The notes below the pieces were generated by a model. It searched no databases, had not been told where the DNA came from, and saw only the letters and a program-made list of their open reading frames with translations. The position numbers and the translations under genes were made by a program. Of a DNA stretch of 64,000 nt, positions 42,264-52,907 are shown in pieces (within the stretch, counting starts at the first letter, position 1; every line of letters begins with the position of its first letter). Source of the DNA: Strongylocentrotus droebachiensis (taxonomy: Eukaryota; Echinodermata; Echinoidea; Camarodonta; Strongylocentrotidae); the NCBI GenBank assembly GCA_035222895.1, contig JAVYIG010007161.1:42221-106220 (forward strand), written 5' to 3'.

Positions 42264-43084
42264 TTACAATGCTGTAAACACAAGGTCTATCAATACATTT
42301 CTCAGTTTTCTGTTTAACACTTGAACCTAAGTAGCTGAGGTCTACGTTTATTTAAAAGGTATTGGGTGCTCATTGCGATACACTATTGATATATGTACAG
42401 TGTACTTGAAATTAGATATTTATTGACACTTATTGTTCATTAAGTTTGATAAGAAATGCAATCTTTCCTCATGAATCTATAATTTGATACAGATAGCTTC
42501 CCATACATGTCCAAACCAATCTCTAGACCTATAGTTTAGACATCAACACGGGTGTTTAGTTTGGCAGTACAGGGGAACCTCATTATAACGAGCACCTTGG
42601 AAACATTGACATTACCTCATTATCATCAGGTATCTTGTTATAATTATCTAGGCTTAAAAACAATGAAATGGAAAGAATTGGGGAAAGCCAAATTATCTTG
42701 TTATATCAGGTACCCCGACAACAGAGCTTGTCTTTGCCGCTATATGCTTTTTTCTTATTATTATTCTGCTTCTTCCTCCTCTCTCCTCCTCCCTCTCTCG
42801 ATGAAAATTGCCTCCACTAACATTATCCCCCTGAACATTAAACTAGGCGCTTCCTCCCGGCGCGGCCGGACGTCCTGGCTTGTACGTGCTTGCGTGACAT
42901 CGACACCGATTGAAACTTGTGCACGTCACACACACATATCGTCTCGATATCTTATACATTATTTGACTCTGTACCTGAACGGCAGTACTTCGTTTATACC
43001 AGCAATATTAGCAGCACTTAGATCTAGCCGAAGTGAGTATTTATCGCTGTTGATCTCCGAAACTTGCAAGGGAAGGATAAAGAC

Positions 43085-44143
43085 ATGGAACAAGAAGAGA
43101 AAATTAGGGACCTCGACCACCTGGTAGAAATGTTAGATAGAAGGGGTGTTAATGCATCTGGTGAAAGATATCATTTCTTGAAGTTTGAGTCTGAGATTGC
43201 TGAAGGAGAGGACATTGGATTACCGATCTATGATTGCCCACCTTCCCAAGACACAACACATATGGTTCAGTGGCATTTTCCACGAGAGTTCATACCAGAT
43301 GGTTGTGTTGAATATGATGATCATTACTCCGGGAGCGGAAAGTGGATGTCGTTCTACCCAGTGTCGGAGATTGATGAAAAATGGGAGATGGCAAATGATT
43401 TGTTTGATACCGGTGAGCTGAGGGGTGTGAGGGGAATGAAAGTCTCAACAGCTAAGGTCAATCCAAGAAGTTCTGATAATACCAAGGCAGTGCTTATCAT
43501 GTATTGTGGACCGTGGACTGATGAACCGCTCATGAGAAAAATTAGGAGAAATCTGGCACTAAAAACAAAGTATGAGAGTAAGACTGGTTCTATGATGTAC
43601 AAAACAGACGACCAAACTAGAGGGGGAACAAGGGCAACAGGTCAAGCTGTAAACCATGTTTACCGGATGCAGGTGCCGATGCCTAACGAATGAACTGCTA
43701 GCTCAGCAATGCTGGAACTTCGGCTGTCCAAAGAAAAAAGGGACTGTGGGCAGTGGCATCTTAAAGATGGTAATGAATATGATCCCTCAACGGGCGGGAA
43801 ATGGATGCTCTTCTATCCAACGTCAGAAATTGATGATCGGTGGCATCTGGTGAAGAGTCTGTTCGACGCTGGCGAACTGCACGGAGTTGGAGAATTACAG
43901 GTGTATACAGCAAAGGGCAATCCTGGACATCCTGACAGCGGAGTCATCAACGTCTACTGTGGACCGTACGACGACGAAGAGCTCATGATGAGAATAGGAA
44001 AGAATCTTGCAAAGAAGATGCAGTATAAAAACAGAAATGACTTCATGTTGTACAAGACAGAGGGACAACAGATGAAGCAGGGTAGAGCGATGGGCCAGGG
44101 ACGGAACCATCTTTACGAAATAAGTTTGCCATGGAGGTACTAA
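43085..44143 (+). pseudogene. G7: two-domain (AD) gene with nonsense codon in the linker
   Basis: The ATG at 43085 opens 202 codons (leader and domain A, GKWMSFYPVSEIDEKW, YCGPWTDE) to TGA at 43691-43693. G8 and G9 have GGA there (PNEGTASS); here GAA-TGA-ACT. The same frame continues from 43694 through ELRLSKEKRDCGQWH and domain D (GKWMLFYPTSEIDDRW, YCGPYDDEE) to TAA at 44141-44143. An ATG at 43709 could start the D part alone. The D half is very close to G9, but the 3' flank is class alpha as in G5 and G6. One base separates it from an intact AD gene, so a polymorphism or error is possible. Confidence 0.75.
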
Positions 44144-45068
44144 TAACATGATATACATTTGAAGATAATTCAAATGCAGATCCAAACTCTGTTCATTCTT
44201 TAAGGGTCTCTTCAGCTTTTGTGCTGTTCTTCAGATTTCTAGTCATTAGTGCCAGTAGCTGCATATAACATAGGTGAGCATTAAAGAAAAAGTGTGATTT
44301 AATGTTGTTCCAAAATTTCACCACGTTGTCTTCCATTTACATCGATCTCGATGAAGCACGATTGGTCATGACTTTGGACTTTGCAGTGCTTTCATTCACA
44401 TACTAGTGTGTCGAGAATGTTGTGGTGATTTATGTTCATGGAGAATAGTGAAGTTAGGATCACATAAAGTTGCCAATTTGTATTATTTGTAGCATTTTAA
44501 ATGATTCACTAAACTGTAAATCGAATAGAATGTGATAACTTTTTCAAGTTAAATCCGAATAAAAAGAGGAAAAATTATACAAATAGAACACTGAAAATTT
44601 GTAAAAATGGACATAGATTAAGAAAGTTATAGAAATTATGAAGATTTTTCAAAATTTCAGATATGATCGATATGTGTCGCACTGGTTGCATGTAGACTAG
44701 TGAGTTGATGTCATCGCCTCACAATTTCACTTTTGCTCTATTAGTTTAGGTTAGAACAAATTTGTAAGGGGACCTGGAGTTGTCCTTTAATTTCAATGAT
44801 TTTTTTTTTTATAAATGATTTATGTGATGTACGCATTTAGGAATGAGAAAGATCTTTGAATTTTCCTTTATTTTTCACTGAATGCTTATGGAATGGTGCT
44901 CCTTAAACCCAAAGAGAAAAAAACGTTGATTACATATAATGGTAATTAGATTCGACACTATCGGCATACATGTCAATCGAATGTGATTAGTTGCCTTGAT
45001 GAGTTGTACCTTTAGCTCTTAGGAAGTCTCATTCCGTTCAAGACCCCCTGTAAATGAGAGGTTACTAA

Positions 45069-45264
45069 CTTTAAAGCCCCACTGTCCTACTTGTAGCTAC
45101 TTGGTCCCTCTATATAGAAAACTTCCCCAATCGGTGCCTGTTGGTCCCCCATGATCCTCTTTTTCTTATGTTAGTTGAGACCTGAGTTAATGAGATAGCC
45201 ACCTGTCAGTGACTTCGCTGTGTGGTCTAATCCCTTCTGGCCCAGTAGTATTGACGGTCTTTAA
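45069..45264. repeat. CTTTAAAG block, copy 4
   Basis: Same block; the right end is altered to CTTTAATTATGTC. Confidence 0.55.
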
Positions 45265-46190
45265 TTATGTCTAGAGAGTTTTCTTTCCACTGGAACTCAT
45301 GATGTTTAACATTTTAAGGATAAACGAGAATAAAAAACAGTTTGTAATGTTTATTAGTTATTAACATTAGCCGCCATGGATACATGTTTCAGAAATGTTT
45401 CAGAAATGAATGTATATTTCTTAATCAGAATGCGTTATTATGTAATGGTCTTATAATTATATGAAGTACAGTGTGTATTTATAACATGTTATATTTCCAA
45501 TATTTTTCTAAACATAAAATCTCATTTATTTACATGTGTTGATATTTGTACTGTTTATCCAATATTATTACTCGATGTAGCATGGTGCAGCTCAGTTTTT
45601 CTTCAGTTCGAACAGTTTTTACATATCTTGAAAAATATGTCATTTGTGTCTTGAAATTGAAATTCAGCTTTTGGATACAAATTCATATCTTTGCAATAAT
45701 AAAGAGTCATTTTGAAAGACATTTATTTGACAAAATAAATAAAGACAACATTCAAACAATTTGATGCATTCTTAAATGTCTTTATTTCAAACAAAGAAAA
45801 TGAGATCAGTAATTATCGTGTTATCTATACATATTGCCATTGACATATTATTTACAGGTTTACAACAACAAAAAAGATATTCCCCAAGCTCAGATAAATC
45901 AAATCAAACAAACTTTCTTCACTGGTGGCACACATTATTCAAGACATCAATAACTAACTATTCAACTCCAATTAAAATGTAATGTAATGTAATGTAATGT
46001 GCTCTTAATCAGAGGAAAGTGTTGGTTTCAAAATAGACTTTTATCAAGATGGGGGGAACCAGTACAATGTACACAAGTCATATATCCCAGGTTGAGTAAA
46101 CTCTTTACAGGAAGGGCGGGCAATCCGTCATCTGTACAGAAGCTTCTACCTATAGAGTTTTTGGCTAAGGTCCAGAGTTCGGATGGTACC

Positions 46191-46403
46191 TGTAGCGGAT
46201 GCAGGAGGGGGGGGGGGGGGGGGGGTGCACATTTTCAAATTTTCGATAGCCCCCCCAAAAGTGCCCACTACCTCCCTCCCCCCCCCCCCCCCCCCCCCCC
46301 TACTAAGCGAATTTTCGGCCGGCGCGATTTTCAAATTTTCGGGAGCAACAAAAAAAAAATGGGCCCCCTAGCTCCCCTAAAAAATCCTGGATCCGCGCCT
46401 TGT
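46191..46403. mobile_element. GGATCCAG-type MITE with long poly-G and poly-C
   Basis: Left GTAGCGGATGCAGGAGGGGG; right end AATCCTGGATCCGCGCC, so GCGGATsCAGGA is inverted at the two ends. Poly-G (about 46206-46225) and poly-C (about 46278-46300) lie inside, and CATTTTCAAATTTTCG appears twice. TGGTAC flanks both sides (46184 and 46404), whereas paralogous spacers have it once (TTGGTACTTTGAGG), consistent with a 6-8 bp target duplication. The 152-codon ORF across it is an artefact of homopolymers. Confidence 0.55.
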
Positions 46404-47018
46404 TGGTACTCTGAGGGATGGCCTTTATTAAAAAAGAAATATAAACGTTTGATATAGTTTGGTACCGGCAAACCTTGCTATACAGTGGAACCTCATTATT
46501 TCGAGCACATTAGAACCATTGAAATAACCTTGTTATATCGGTTATTTCTTTTTGGCAACACGCTATGCAATTCGGTGTCGGCTCGCTAGCTCCTGACTAA
46601 AGTCGTGCTCACGACTTTTTCCGATTTCCAATGCGCCGGCCGTGCGTCGTCTATGTGTGACCGGGCCATAAAATACTAGTTTAAAATCTTTATCTGCCAA
46701 GTTACAGATAGTTCCCTCACATATTCGAAACAATCTCTAGACCTATAGTTTAGACATCAACACAGGTGTTTAGTTTGGCAGTACAGGGAACCTCATTATA
46801 ACGAGCACTTTGGAAACATTGACATTACCTCATTATAATCAGGTATCTCGTTATAATTATCTAGGCTTAAAAACAATGAAATGGAAAGAAATTGGGAAAG
46901 CCAAATTATCTTGTTATATCAGGTACCCCGACAACAGAGCTTGTCTTTGCCGCTATATGCTTTTTTTCTTGTTATTATTCTGCTTCTTCTTCCTCTCTCC
47001 TCCTCCCTCTCTCGATGA

Positions 47019-47298
47019 AAATTGCCTCCACTAACATTATCCCCCTGAACATTAAACTAGGCGCTTCCTCCCGGCGCGGCCGGACGTCCTCGCTTGTACG
47101 TGCATGCGTGACATCGACACCGATTGAAACGTGTGCACGTCACACACACATATCGTCTCGATATCTTATACATTATTTGACTCTGTACCTGAAAGAAAGT
47201 ACTTCGTTTATACCAGCAATATTAGCAGCACTTAGATCTAGCCGAAGTTAGTATTTATCGCTGTTGATCTCCGAAACTTGCAAGGGAAGGATAAAGAC
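47019..47298 (+). promoter_or_regulatory. Conserved 5' flank of G8, subtype I
   Basis: An uninterrupted example of the flank. A CRE half-site ACGTCA is at 47137-47142 in GTGTGCACGTCACACACACA, and CGTGAC is at about 47107. TTATACATTATTTGACTCTG is the closest thing to a TATA-like stretch. The equivalent blocks are 42801-43084 (G7) and 51559-51845 (G9). Confidence 0.4.
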
Positions 47299-48363
47299 AT
47301 GGAACAAGAAGATAAAATTAGGGACCTCGACCACCTGGTAGAAATGTTAGATAGAAGGGGTGTTAATGCATCTGGTGAAAGACATCATTTCTTGAAGTTT
47401 GAGTCTGAGATTGCTGAAGGAGAGGACATTGGATTACCGATTTATGATTGCCCACCTTCCCAAGACACAACACATCAGTTTCACTGGCATTTTCCACGAG
47501 AGTTTATACCAGATGGTTGTGTTGAATATGATCACTCCAAGAGCGGAAAGTGGATGCTGTTCTACCCAGTGTCGGAGATCGATGAAAAATGGGAGATGGC
47601 AAAAGATTTGTTTAATACCGGTGAGCTGAGGGGTGTGGAGGGAATGAAAGTCTCAACAGTTATGTACAATCCAAGAACGACCTATGATGATGATGCTATG
47701 GCAGTGCTTATCATGTATTGCGGACCGTGGACCGATGAACCGCTCATGAGAGAAATTGGGAGTAATCTGGCAATAACAACAGAGTATGAGAATAAGCGTG
47801 GTTGTATGTTGTACAAAACAGACGGCCAAACTAGAAGGGGGACAAGGGCAACAGGTCAAGTTGTAAACCATGTTTACCGGATGCAAGTGCCGATGCCTAA
47901 CGAAGGAACTGCTAGCTCAGCAATGCTGGAACTTCGGCTGTCCAAAGAAAAAAGAGACTGTGGGCAGTGGCATCGTAAACCTCTAGATGGTGTTGAATAT
48001 GACCCCTCAACGGGCGGGAAGTGGATGCTCTTGTATCCAGCGTCAGAAGTTGATGATCGGTGGCATCTGGTGAAGAGTCTGTTCGACGCTGGCGAACTGC
48101 ACGGAGTTGGAGAATTACAGGTGTATACAGCAAAGGGCAATCCTGGACATCCTGACAGCGGAGTCATAAACGTCTATTGTGGACCGTACGACGACGAAGA
48201 GCTCATGATGAGAATAGGAAAGAATCTTGCGAAGAAGATGCAGTATAAAAACAGAAATGATTTCATGTTGTACAAGACAGAGGGACAACAGATGAAGCAG
48301 GGTAGAGCGATGGGCCAGGGACGGAACCATCTTTACGAAATAAGTTTGCCATGGAGGTACTAA
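47299..48363 (+). CDS. G8: two-domain (AD) Bles03/DUF1917-like protein
   Basis: 354 residues, no internal stop. Leader MEQEDKIRDLDHLVEMLDRR, domain A (GKWMLFYPVSEIDEKW, YCGPWTDE), then ASSAMLELRLSKEKRDCGQWH joined directly to domain D (GKWMLLYPASEVDDRW, YCGPYDDE, SLPWRY). The joint corresponds to the start of domain B (LPSEDTRDYWQWH) passing into the QWHRKPLDG of domain D; domains B and C are missing precisely. The first W of WQWH is G here. It keeps RKPLDG after the joint, which G7 and G9 have shortened by two codons. This is an apparently functional short form. Confidence 0.8.
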   Translation: MEQEDKIRDLDHLVEMLDRRGVNASGERHHFLKFESEIAEGEDIGLPIYDCPPSQDTTHQFHWHFPREFIPDGCVEYDHSKSGKWMLFYPVSEIDEKWEMAKDLFNTGELRGVEGMKVSTVMYNPRTTYDDDAMAVLIMYCGPWTDEPLMREIGSNLAITTEYENKRGCMLYKTDGQTRRGTRATGQVVNHVYRMQVPMPNEGTASSAMLELRLSKEKRDCGQWHRKPLDGVEYDPSTGGKWMLLYPASEVDDRWHLVKSLFDAGELHGVGELQVYTAKGNPGHPDSGVINVYCGPYDDEELMMRIGKNLAKKMQYKNRNDFMLYKTEGQQMKQGRAMGQGRNHLYEISLPWRY

Positions 48364-48545
48364 TAACATGAGATACATTTGAAAATAGTTCAAATGCCGA
48401 TCAAAACTCCGTTCAAACCCTCAAAGTGTTAAAGAATTGAAGGAAAGTGGTGGTGGTGTTTATTTTTTTACTCTTTGATCATTGCCTCTCAAGTATATCA
48501 ATGTTTATTAGAGTTGACCTTTAAGGCCATTTACAAAAATATACA

Positions 48546-48820
48546 TGTTTAGCGTCCCGCCCGCTTCCTTTTTTGGGGCCGCCTCCCTTTTTTTTTTTTT
48601 TTTTTTTGTTAACATTTTTTATCTTTATTTTTTTTAAAGAAGAAAAACATGCTTAAATGGATCTATTTCTGATTTTTTTCTTTTTTTTTAAATGCCAGCA
48701 GCCATCTTGAAAAATATCCCGACTGTCAGGGAAAATGTACCGAGCGGCCATTTTGAAAAGAAAAAAAGAAAAAAAAGGGCCTCCTCCTTCCTATTTTTTA
48801 AAAAGGCAGGACGCTAAACA
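48546..48820. mobile_element. TGTTTAGCG MITE, copy 2
   Basis: Near-identical ends to copy 1 (TGTTTAGCGTCCCGCCCGCT ... GGCAGGACGCTAAACA). The poly-T run after the left end is longer than in copy 1. Confidence 0.65.
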
Positions 48821-49129
48821 AGTTTTTTTTTTTTGTAATATTTGGCTTATTTTCAATTTTTAAAACAATGTTATAAATGATTTTTGTGATGTACGCATAT
48901 TGGAATGAGAAGGGTCTTTGAATTTTCCTTTATATTTCTCTGAATGCTTATAGAATGGTGCTCTTTAATGAAAAGGAAATAAAAACGTTGCTTATACCTA
49001 CGGTAATTTGATTCCACTCTAGCGGCATACATGTAAATCAATTGTGATAAGTTGCCTTGATGAGTTGTCCCTTTAGCTTATAACAAGTCTCATTCCGTTC
49101 AAGACCCCCTGTAAATGAGAGGTTACTAC

Positions 49130-49326
49130 CTTTAAAGCCCCACTGTCCTACTTGTAGCTACTTGCTCCCTCTATATAGAAAACTTCTCCAATCGGTGCCT
49201 GTTGGTTCCCCATGATCCTCTTTTTCTTATGTTAGTTTAGAGCTGAGTTAATGAGATAGCCACCTGTCAGTGACCTCGCTGTGGGGTCTAATCCCTTCTG
49301 GCCCAGTAGTATTGACGGTCTTTAAG
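49130..49326. repeat. 197-bp CTTTAAAG block, copy 5
   Basis: Same limits as copy 1; CTTCTCCAATCGG replaces CTTCCCCAATCGG. Confidence 0.6.
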
Positions 49327-50335
49327 CATGTCTAGAGAGTTTTCTTTCCACAGTCCACTCATCATTTCCTTTAAAGTGCTGTTTAACATTTTGAGGATAA
49401 ACGAGAACAAAATCAGTTTTTAATGTGTATTGGTTATTCGCATCAGCCACCATGGATACATGTTTCAGAAATAAACGTATATTTTTTAATCAGAATGCGT
49501 TATATGTAATGGTGTTAGAATTCAATGAAGTATATACAAGGTGTATTATTAAGATGTCATATTTCCATTTTGTTTCTAAAAATTAAATCCCATTTATTTA
49601 CATGTGTTGATATTTGTACTACCAGTCAGATATTCTTACTCTTTTTAGCACAGTGCAGTTCAATTTTTCTTCAGTTCGAACAGTTTTTACATATCTTGAA
49701 CAATATGTCGTTTGTTTCTTGAAATTGAAATTCAGCTTTTGGATGAAAAATTCATATCTTTGCAGTGATAACGAGCCATTTTGAATGGAATTTATATGAC
49801 AAAAAAAATAAATAAAGACAACATTCAAACAATTTGATGCATTCTTAATTCACTTTATTTTTAACAAATAGAATGAAAGCAGTACTTATCTTGTTATGTA
49901 TACAAATTGCCATTGACATAGTTATCTTATTTACAAGTTTACAAAAACAAAAAAGAAATTCCCCAAGCTCAGATAAATCAATCCAACAATTTATTTTCAC
50001 TGGTGGCACACATTATTAAAGAAATCAATAATTAATTATTCAACTCCAATTAAATTTTAATGTGCTCTTAATTGATATTAATAAGAGGATAGCGTTGGTT
50101 TCAAAATAGACTTTTTACCAAGATGGGGAAAACCAGTACAATGTACACATACTTGTACAATAGGAATTTTCACACAGGTTGAGTAAACTCTTTGCAGGAA
50201 ATGCTGGGAAATCCGTCATATGTACAGAAGCTTCTACCAACAGAGTTTTTGGCTAAGGTCCAGAGTTAGGTTAGTTCTTTGAGGGGCTGGTCTTTATTAT
50301 AAAAGAAGTATAGCTTATAACCGGCGAACCTTGTA

Positions 50336-50541
50336 CAGTGGAACTTCATTATTTCGAGCACATTAGGACCATTGAAATAACCTTGTTATATCGGTATTCT
50401 TTTTTTATCAGGGAAAAAAAAAAAATGATATATACAAAATTGAGAGCGGCAACAATAGTACTTTGTTGTAACAGGTTCCTCGTTTTAACCACGAATCTAG
50501 ATCCGTATTTGTACAGAGCCCGCTTTAACGAGGTTCCACTG
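50336..50541. mobile_element. Tigger/pogo-like MITE, copy 3
   Basis: TA-CAGTGGAACTTCATTATTTC ... CTTTAACGAGGTTCCACTG-TA. The right end here is the best match to the left end of all copies. A second right-end fragment lies about 95 bp further on. Confidence 0.65.
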
Positions 50542-50657
50542 TACTAGACCGCCCTATACCCCTTTTATATACCCGTTTTAACCTCGGATCTAGATCCATA
50601 TATTTATAGAGCTCGCTTTAACGAGGTTCCACTGTAGTAGACTGCCCTCTACGCCTA

Positions 50658-51028
50658 CCCCCCCCCCTTTGCTTGAAAGAACACACTCATTCACGCTCAT
50701 TCACAGTGTGAAACACAGTGTGATCACACTGTGTTTCACATTGTGAATCACAGTGTGCGCCACAATGTTAAATCAGGGCTTTTTCAGATTGTGGTCGCGT
50801 CGTTTCACAGTGTGGTTCACAATGTGAAATTGGGGCGTTTTCACATTGTGGTCGCTTCGTTTCACAGTGTGGTTCACAGTGTGAATCCGTAGTTATCCAC
50901 ACTGTGAACCACACTGGGAAACGAAGCGACCACAATGTGAAAACGCCCCAATTTAACATTGTAAACATTGTTTTTTATAATAAACTGAACTGAACTGAGC
51001 GCATGCAAACAGCGCGGGGGGGGAGGGT
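50658..51028. repeat. Hairpin minisatellite 4, short array
   Basis: About one and a half units with the closing palindrome (about 50826-50960, TTGGGGCGTTTTCACATTGT facing ACAATGTGAAAACGCCCCAA). Poly-C is about 10 and poly-G only 8, interrupted by A. Confidence 0.75.
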
Positions 51029-51845
51029 ACAATGCTGTAAACACAAGGTCTGTCAATACATTTCTTAGCTTTCTGTTTAACACTTGAACTTAAGTACCTG
51101 AGGTCTACGTTTATTTAAAAGGTATCGGGTGCTCATTGCGATACACTATTGATATATGTACAGTGTACTTGAAATTAGATATTTATTGACACTTATTGTT
51201 CATTAAGTTTGATAAGAAATGCAATCTTTCCTCATGAATCTATAATATGATACAGATAGCTTCCCATACATGTTCAAACCAATATCTAGACCTATAGTTT
51301 AGACATCAACATGGGTGTTTAGTTTGGCAGTACAGGGGAACCTCATTATAACGAGCTCCTTGGAAACATTGATATTACCTCATTATCATCAGGTATCTCG
51401 TTATAATTATCTAGGCTTAAAACAATGAAATGGAAAGAATTGGGGAAAGCCAAATTATCTTGTTATATCAGGTACCCCGACAACAGAGCTTGTCTTTGCC
51501 GCTATATGCTTTTTTCTTATTATTATTCTGCTTCTTCCTCCTCTCTCCTCCCCCTCTCGATGAAAATTGCCTCCACTAACATTATCCCCCTGAACATTAA
51601 ACTAGGCGCTTCCTCCCGGCGCGGCCGGACGTCCTGGCTTGTACGTGCTTGCGTGACATCGACACCGATTGAAACGTGTGCACGTCACACACACATATCG
51701 TCTCGATATCTTATACATTATTTGACTCTGTACCTGAACGGCAGTACTTCGTTTATACCAGCAATATTAGCAGCACTTAGATCTAGCCGAAGTGAGTATT
51801 TATCGCTGTTGATCTCCGAAACTTGCAAGGGAAGGATATAAAGAC

Positions 51846-52907
51846 ATGGAACAAGAAGATAAAATTAGGGACCTCGACCACCTGGTAGAAATGTTAAATA
51901 GAAGGGGTGTTAATGCATCTGGTGAAAGATATCATTTCTTGAAGTTTGAGTCTGAGATTGCTGAAGGAGAGGACATTGGATTACCGATCTATGATTGCCC
52001 ACCTTCCCAAGACACAACACATATGTTTCAGTGGCATTTTCCACGAGAGTTCATACCAGATGGTTGTGTTGAATATGATAATCATTACTCCGGGAGCGGA
52101 AAGTGGATGTTGTTCTACCCAGTGTCGGAGATCGATGAAAAATGGGAGATGGCAAATGATTTGTTTGATACCGGTGAGCTGAGGGGTGTGAGGGGAATGA
52201 AAGTCTCAACAGCTAAGATTAATCCAAGAAGTTCTGATAATACCAAGGCAGTGCTTATCATGTATTGTGGACCGTGGACTAATGAACCGCTCATGAGAAA
52301 AATTGGGAGAAATCTGGCACTAAAAACAAAGTATGAGAGTAAGACTGGTTCTATGATGTACAAAACAGACGACCAAACTAGAGGGGGAACAAGGGCAACA
52401 GGTCAAGCTGTAAACCATGTTTACCGGATGCAGGTGCCGAGGCCTAACGAAGGAACTGCTAGCTCAGCAATACTGGAACTTCGGCTGTCCAAAGAAAAAA
52501 GGGACTGTGGGCAGTGGCATCGTAAAGATGGTATTGAATATGATCCCTCAACGGGCGGGAAATGGATGCTCTTCTATCCAACGTCAGAAATTGATGATCG
52601 GTGGCATCTGGTGAAGAGTCTGTTCGACGCTGGTGAACTGCACGGAGTTGGAGAATTACAGGTGTATACAGCAAAGGGCAATCCTGGACATCCTGACAGC
52701 GGAGTCATAAACGTCTATTGTGGACCTTACGACGACGAAGAGCTCATGATGAGAATAGGAAAGAATCTTGCGAAGAAGATGCAGTATAAAAACAGAAATG
52801 ATTTTATGTTGTACAAGACAGAGGGACAACAGATGAAGCAGGTACGTAGAGCGATGTGCCAGGGACGGAACCATCTTTACGAAATAAGTTTGCCATGGAG
52901 GTACTAA
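51846..52907 (+). CDS. G9: two-domain (AD) Bles03/DUF1917-like protein
   Basis: 353 residues, no internal stop. Domain A has VEYDNHYSGSGKWMLFYPVS with two extra residues before SGSGKW, shared with G7. The A-D joint is ELRLSKEKRDCGQWHRKDGI, two codons shorter than in G8. Domain D has GKWMLFYPTSEIDDRW and YCGPYDDE. Near the end an extra codon gives KQVRRAMCQGRNH where others have KQGRAMGQGRNH. The D half is nearly that of G7, but the 3' flank is class beta, as after G3. Confidence 0.8.
   Translation: MEQEDKIRDLDHLVEMLNRRGVNASGERYHFLKFESEIAEGEDIGLPIYDCPPSQDTTHMFQWHFPREFIPDGCVEYDNHYSGSGKWMLFYPVSEIDEKWEMANDLFDTGELRGVRGMKVSTAKINPRSSDNTKAVLIMYCGPWTNEPLMRKIGRNLALKTKYESKTGSMMYKTDDQTRGGTRATGQAVNHVYRMQVPRPNEGTASSAILELRLSKEKRDCGQWHRKDGIEYDPSTGGKWMLFYPTSEIDDRWHLVKSLFDAGELHGVGELQVYTAKGNPGHPDSGVINVYCGPYDDEELMMRIGKNLAKKMQYKNRNDFMLYKTEGQQMKQVRRAMCQGRNHLYEISLPWRY

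Larger units (their letters stand above)
39467..43084. other. Spacer between G6 and G7
   Basis: The D remnant and class-alpha 3' flank are followed by shared modules to about 41170, where the duplicated unit ends. From 41221 the copy resembles other spacers (IAIDIVILF form of the small ORF). The Tigger-like MITE is absent: the sequence goes straight from ACCGGTGAACC to TCTACGCCTACCCC (about 41795). The hairpin array is at 41810-42263, then the usual flank without SINE or MITE. The subtype I flank of G7 is at about 42801-43084. Confidence 0.55.
44144..47018. other. Spacer between G7 and G8
   Basis: A class-alpha 3' flank, nearly identical to that of G5 and G6 up to about 45050, then 199-bp block copy 4 (45069-45264), small-ORF module (45800-45982), an (ATGTA)n run (45977-45999), the GGGGGAACCAGTA block, a GGATCCAG-type element (46191-46403), the TATGCAATTCGGTGT module (46563) and the Tigger-like block. 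There is no hairpin array. No gene. Confidence 0.55.
48364..51558. other. Spacer between G8 and G9
   Basis: A class-gamma 3' flank with TGTTTAGCG MITE copy 2 (48546-48820) is followed by the 197-bp block (49130-49326), the small-ORF module with a late frameshift (49873), the GGGGAAAACCAGTA block (50125), Tigger-like MITE copy 3 (50336-50541), hairpin array 4 (50658-51028) and the usual flank. No gene. Confidence 0.55.

Noticed and set aside
45999-46457. 152-codon proline/glycine-rich ORF
   Set aside because: It runs through poly-G and poly-C of a MITE; its length depends on homopolymer counts.
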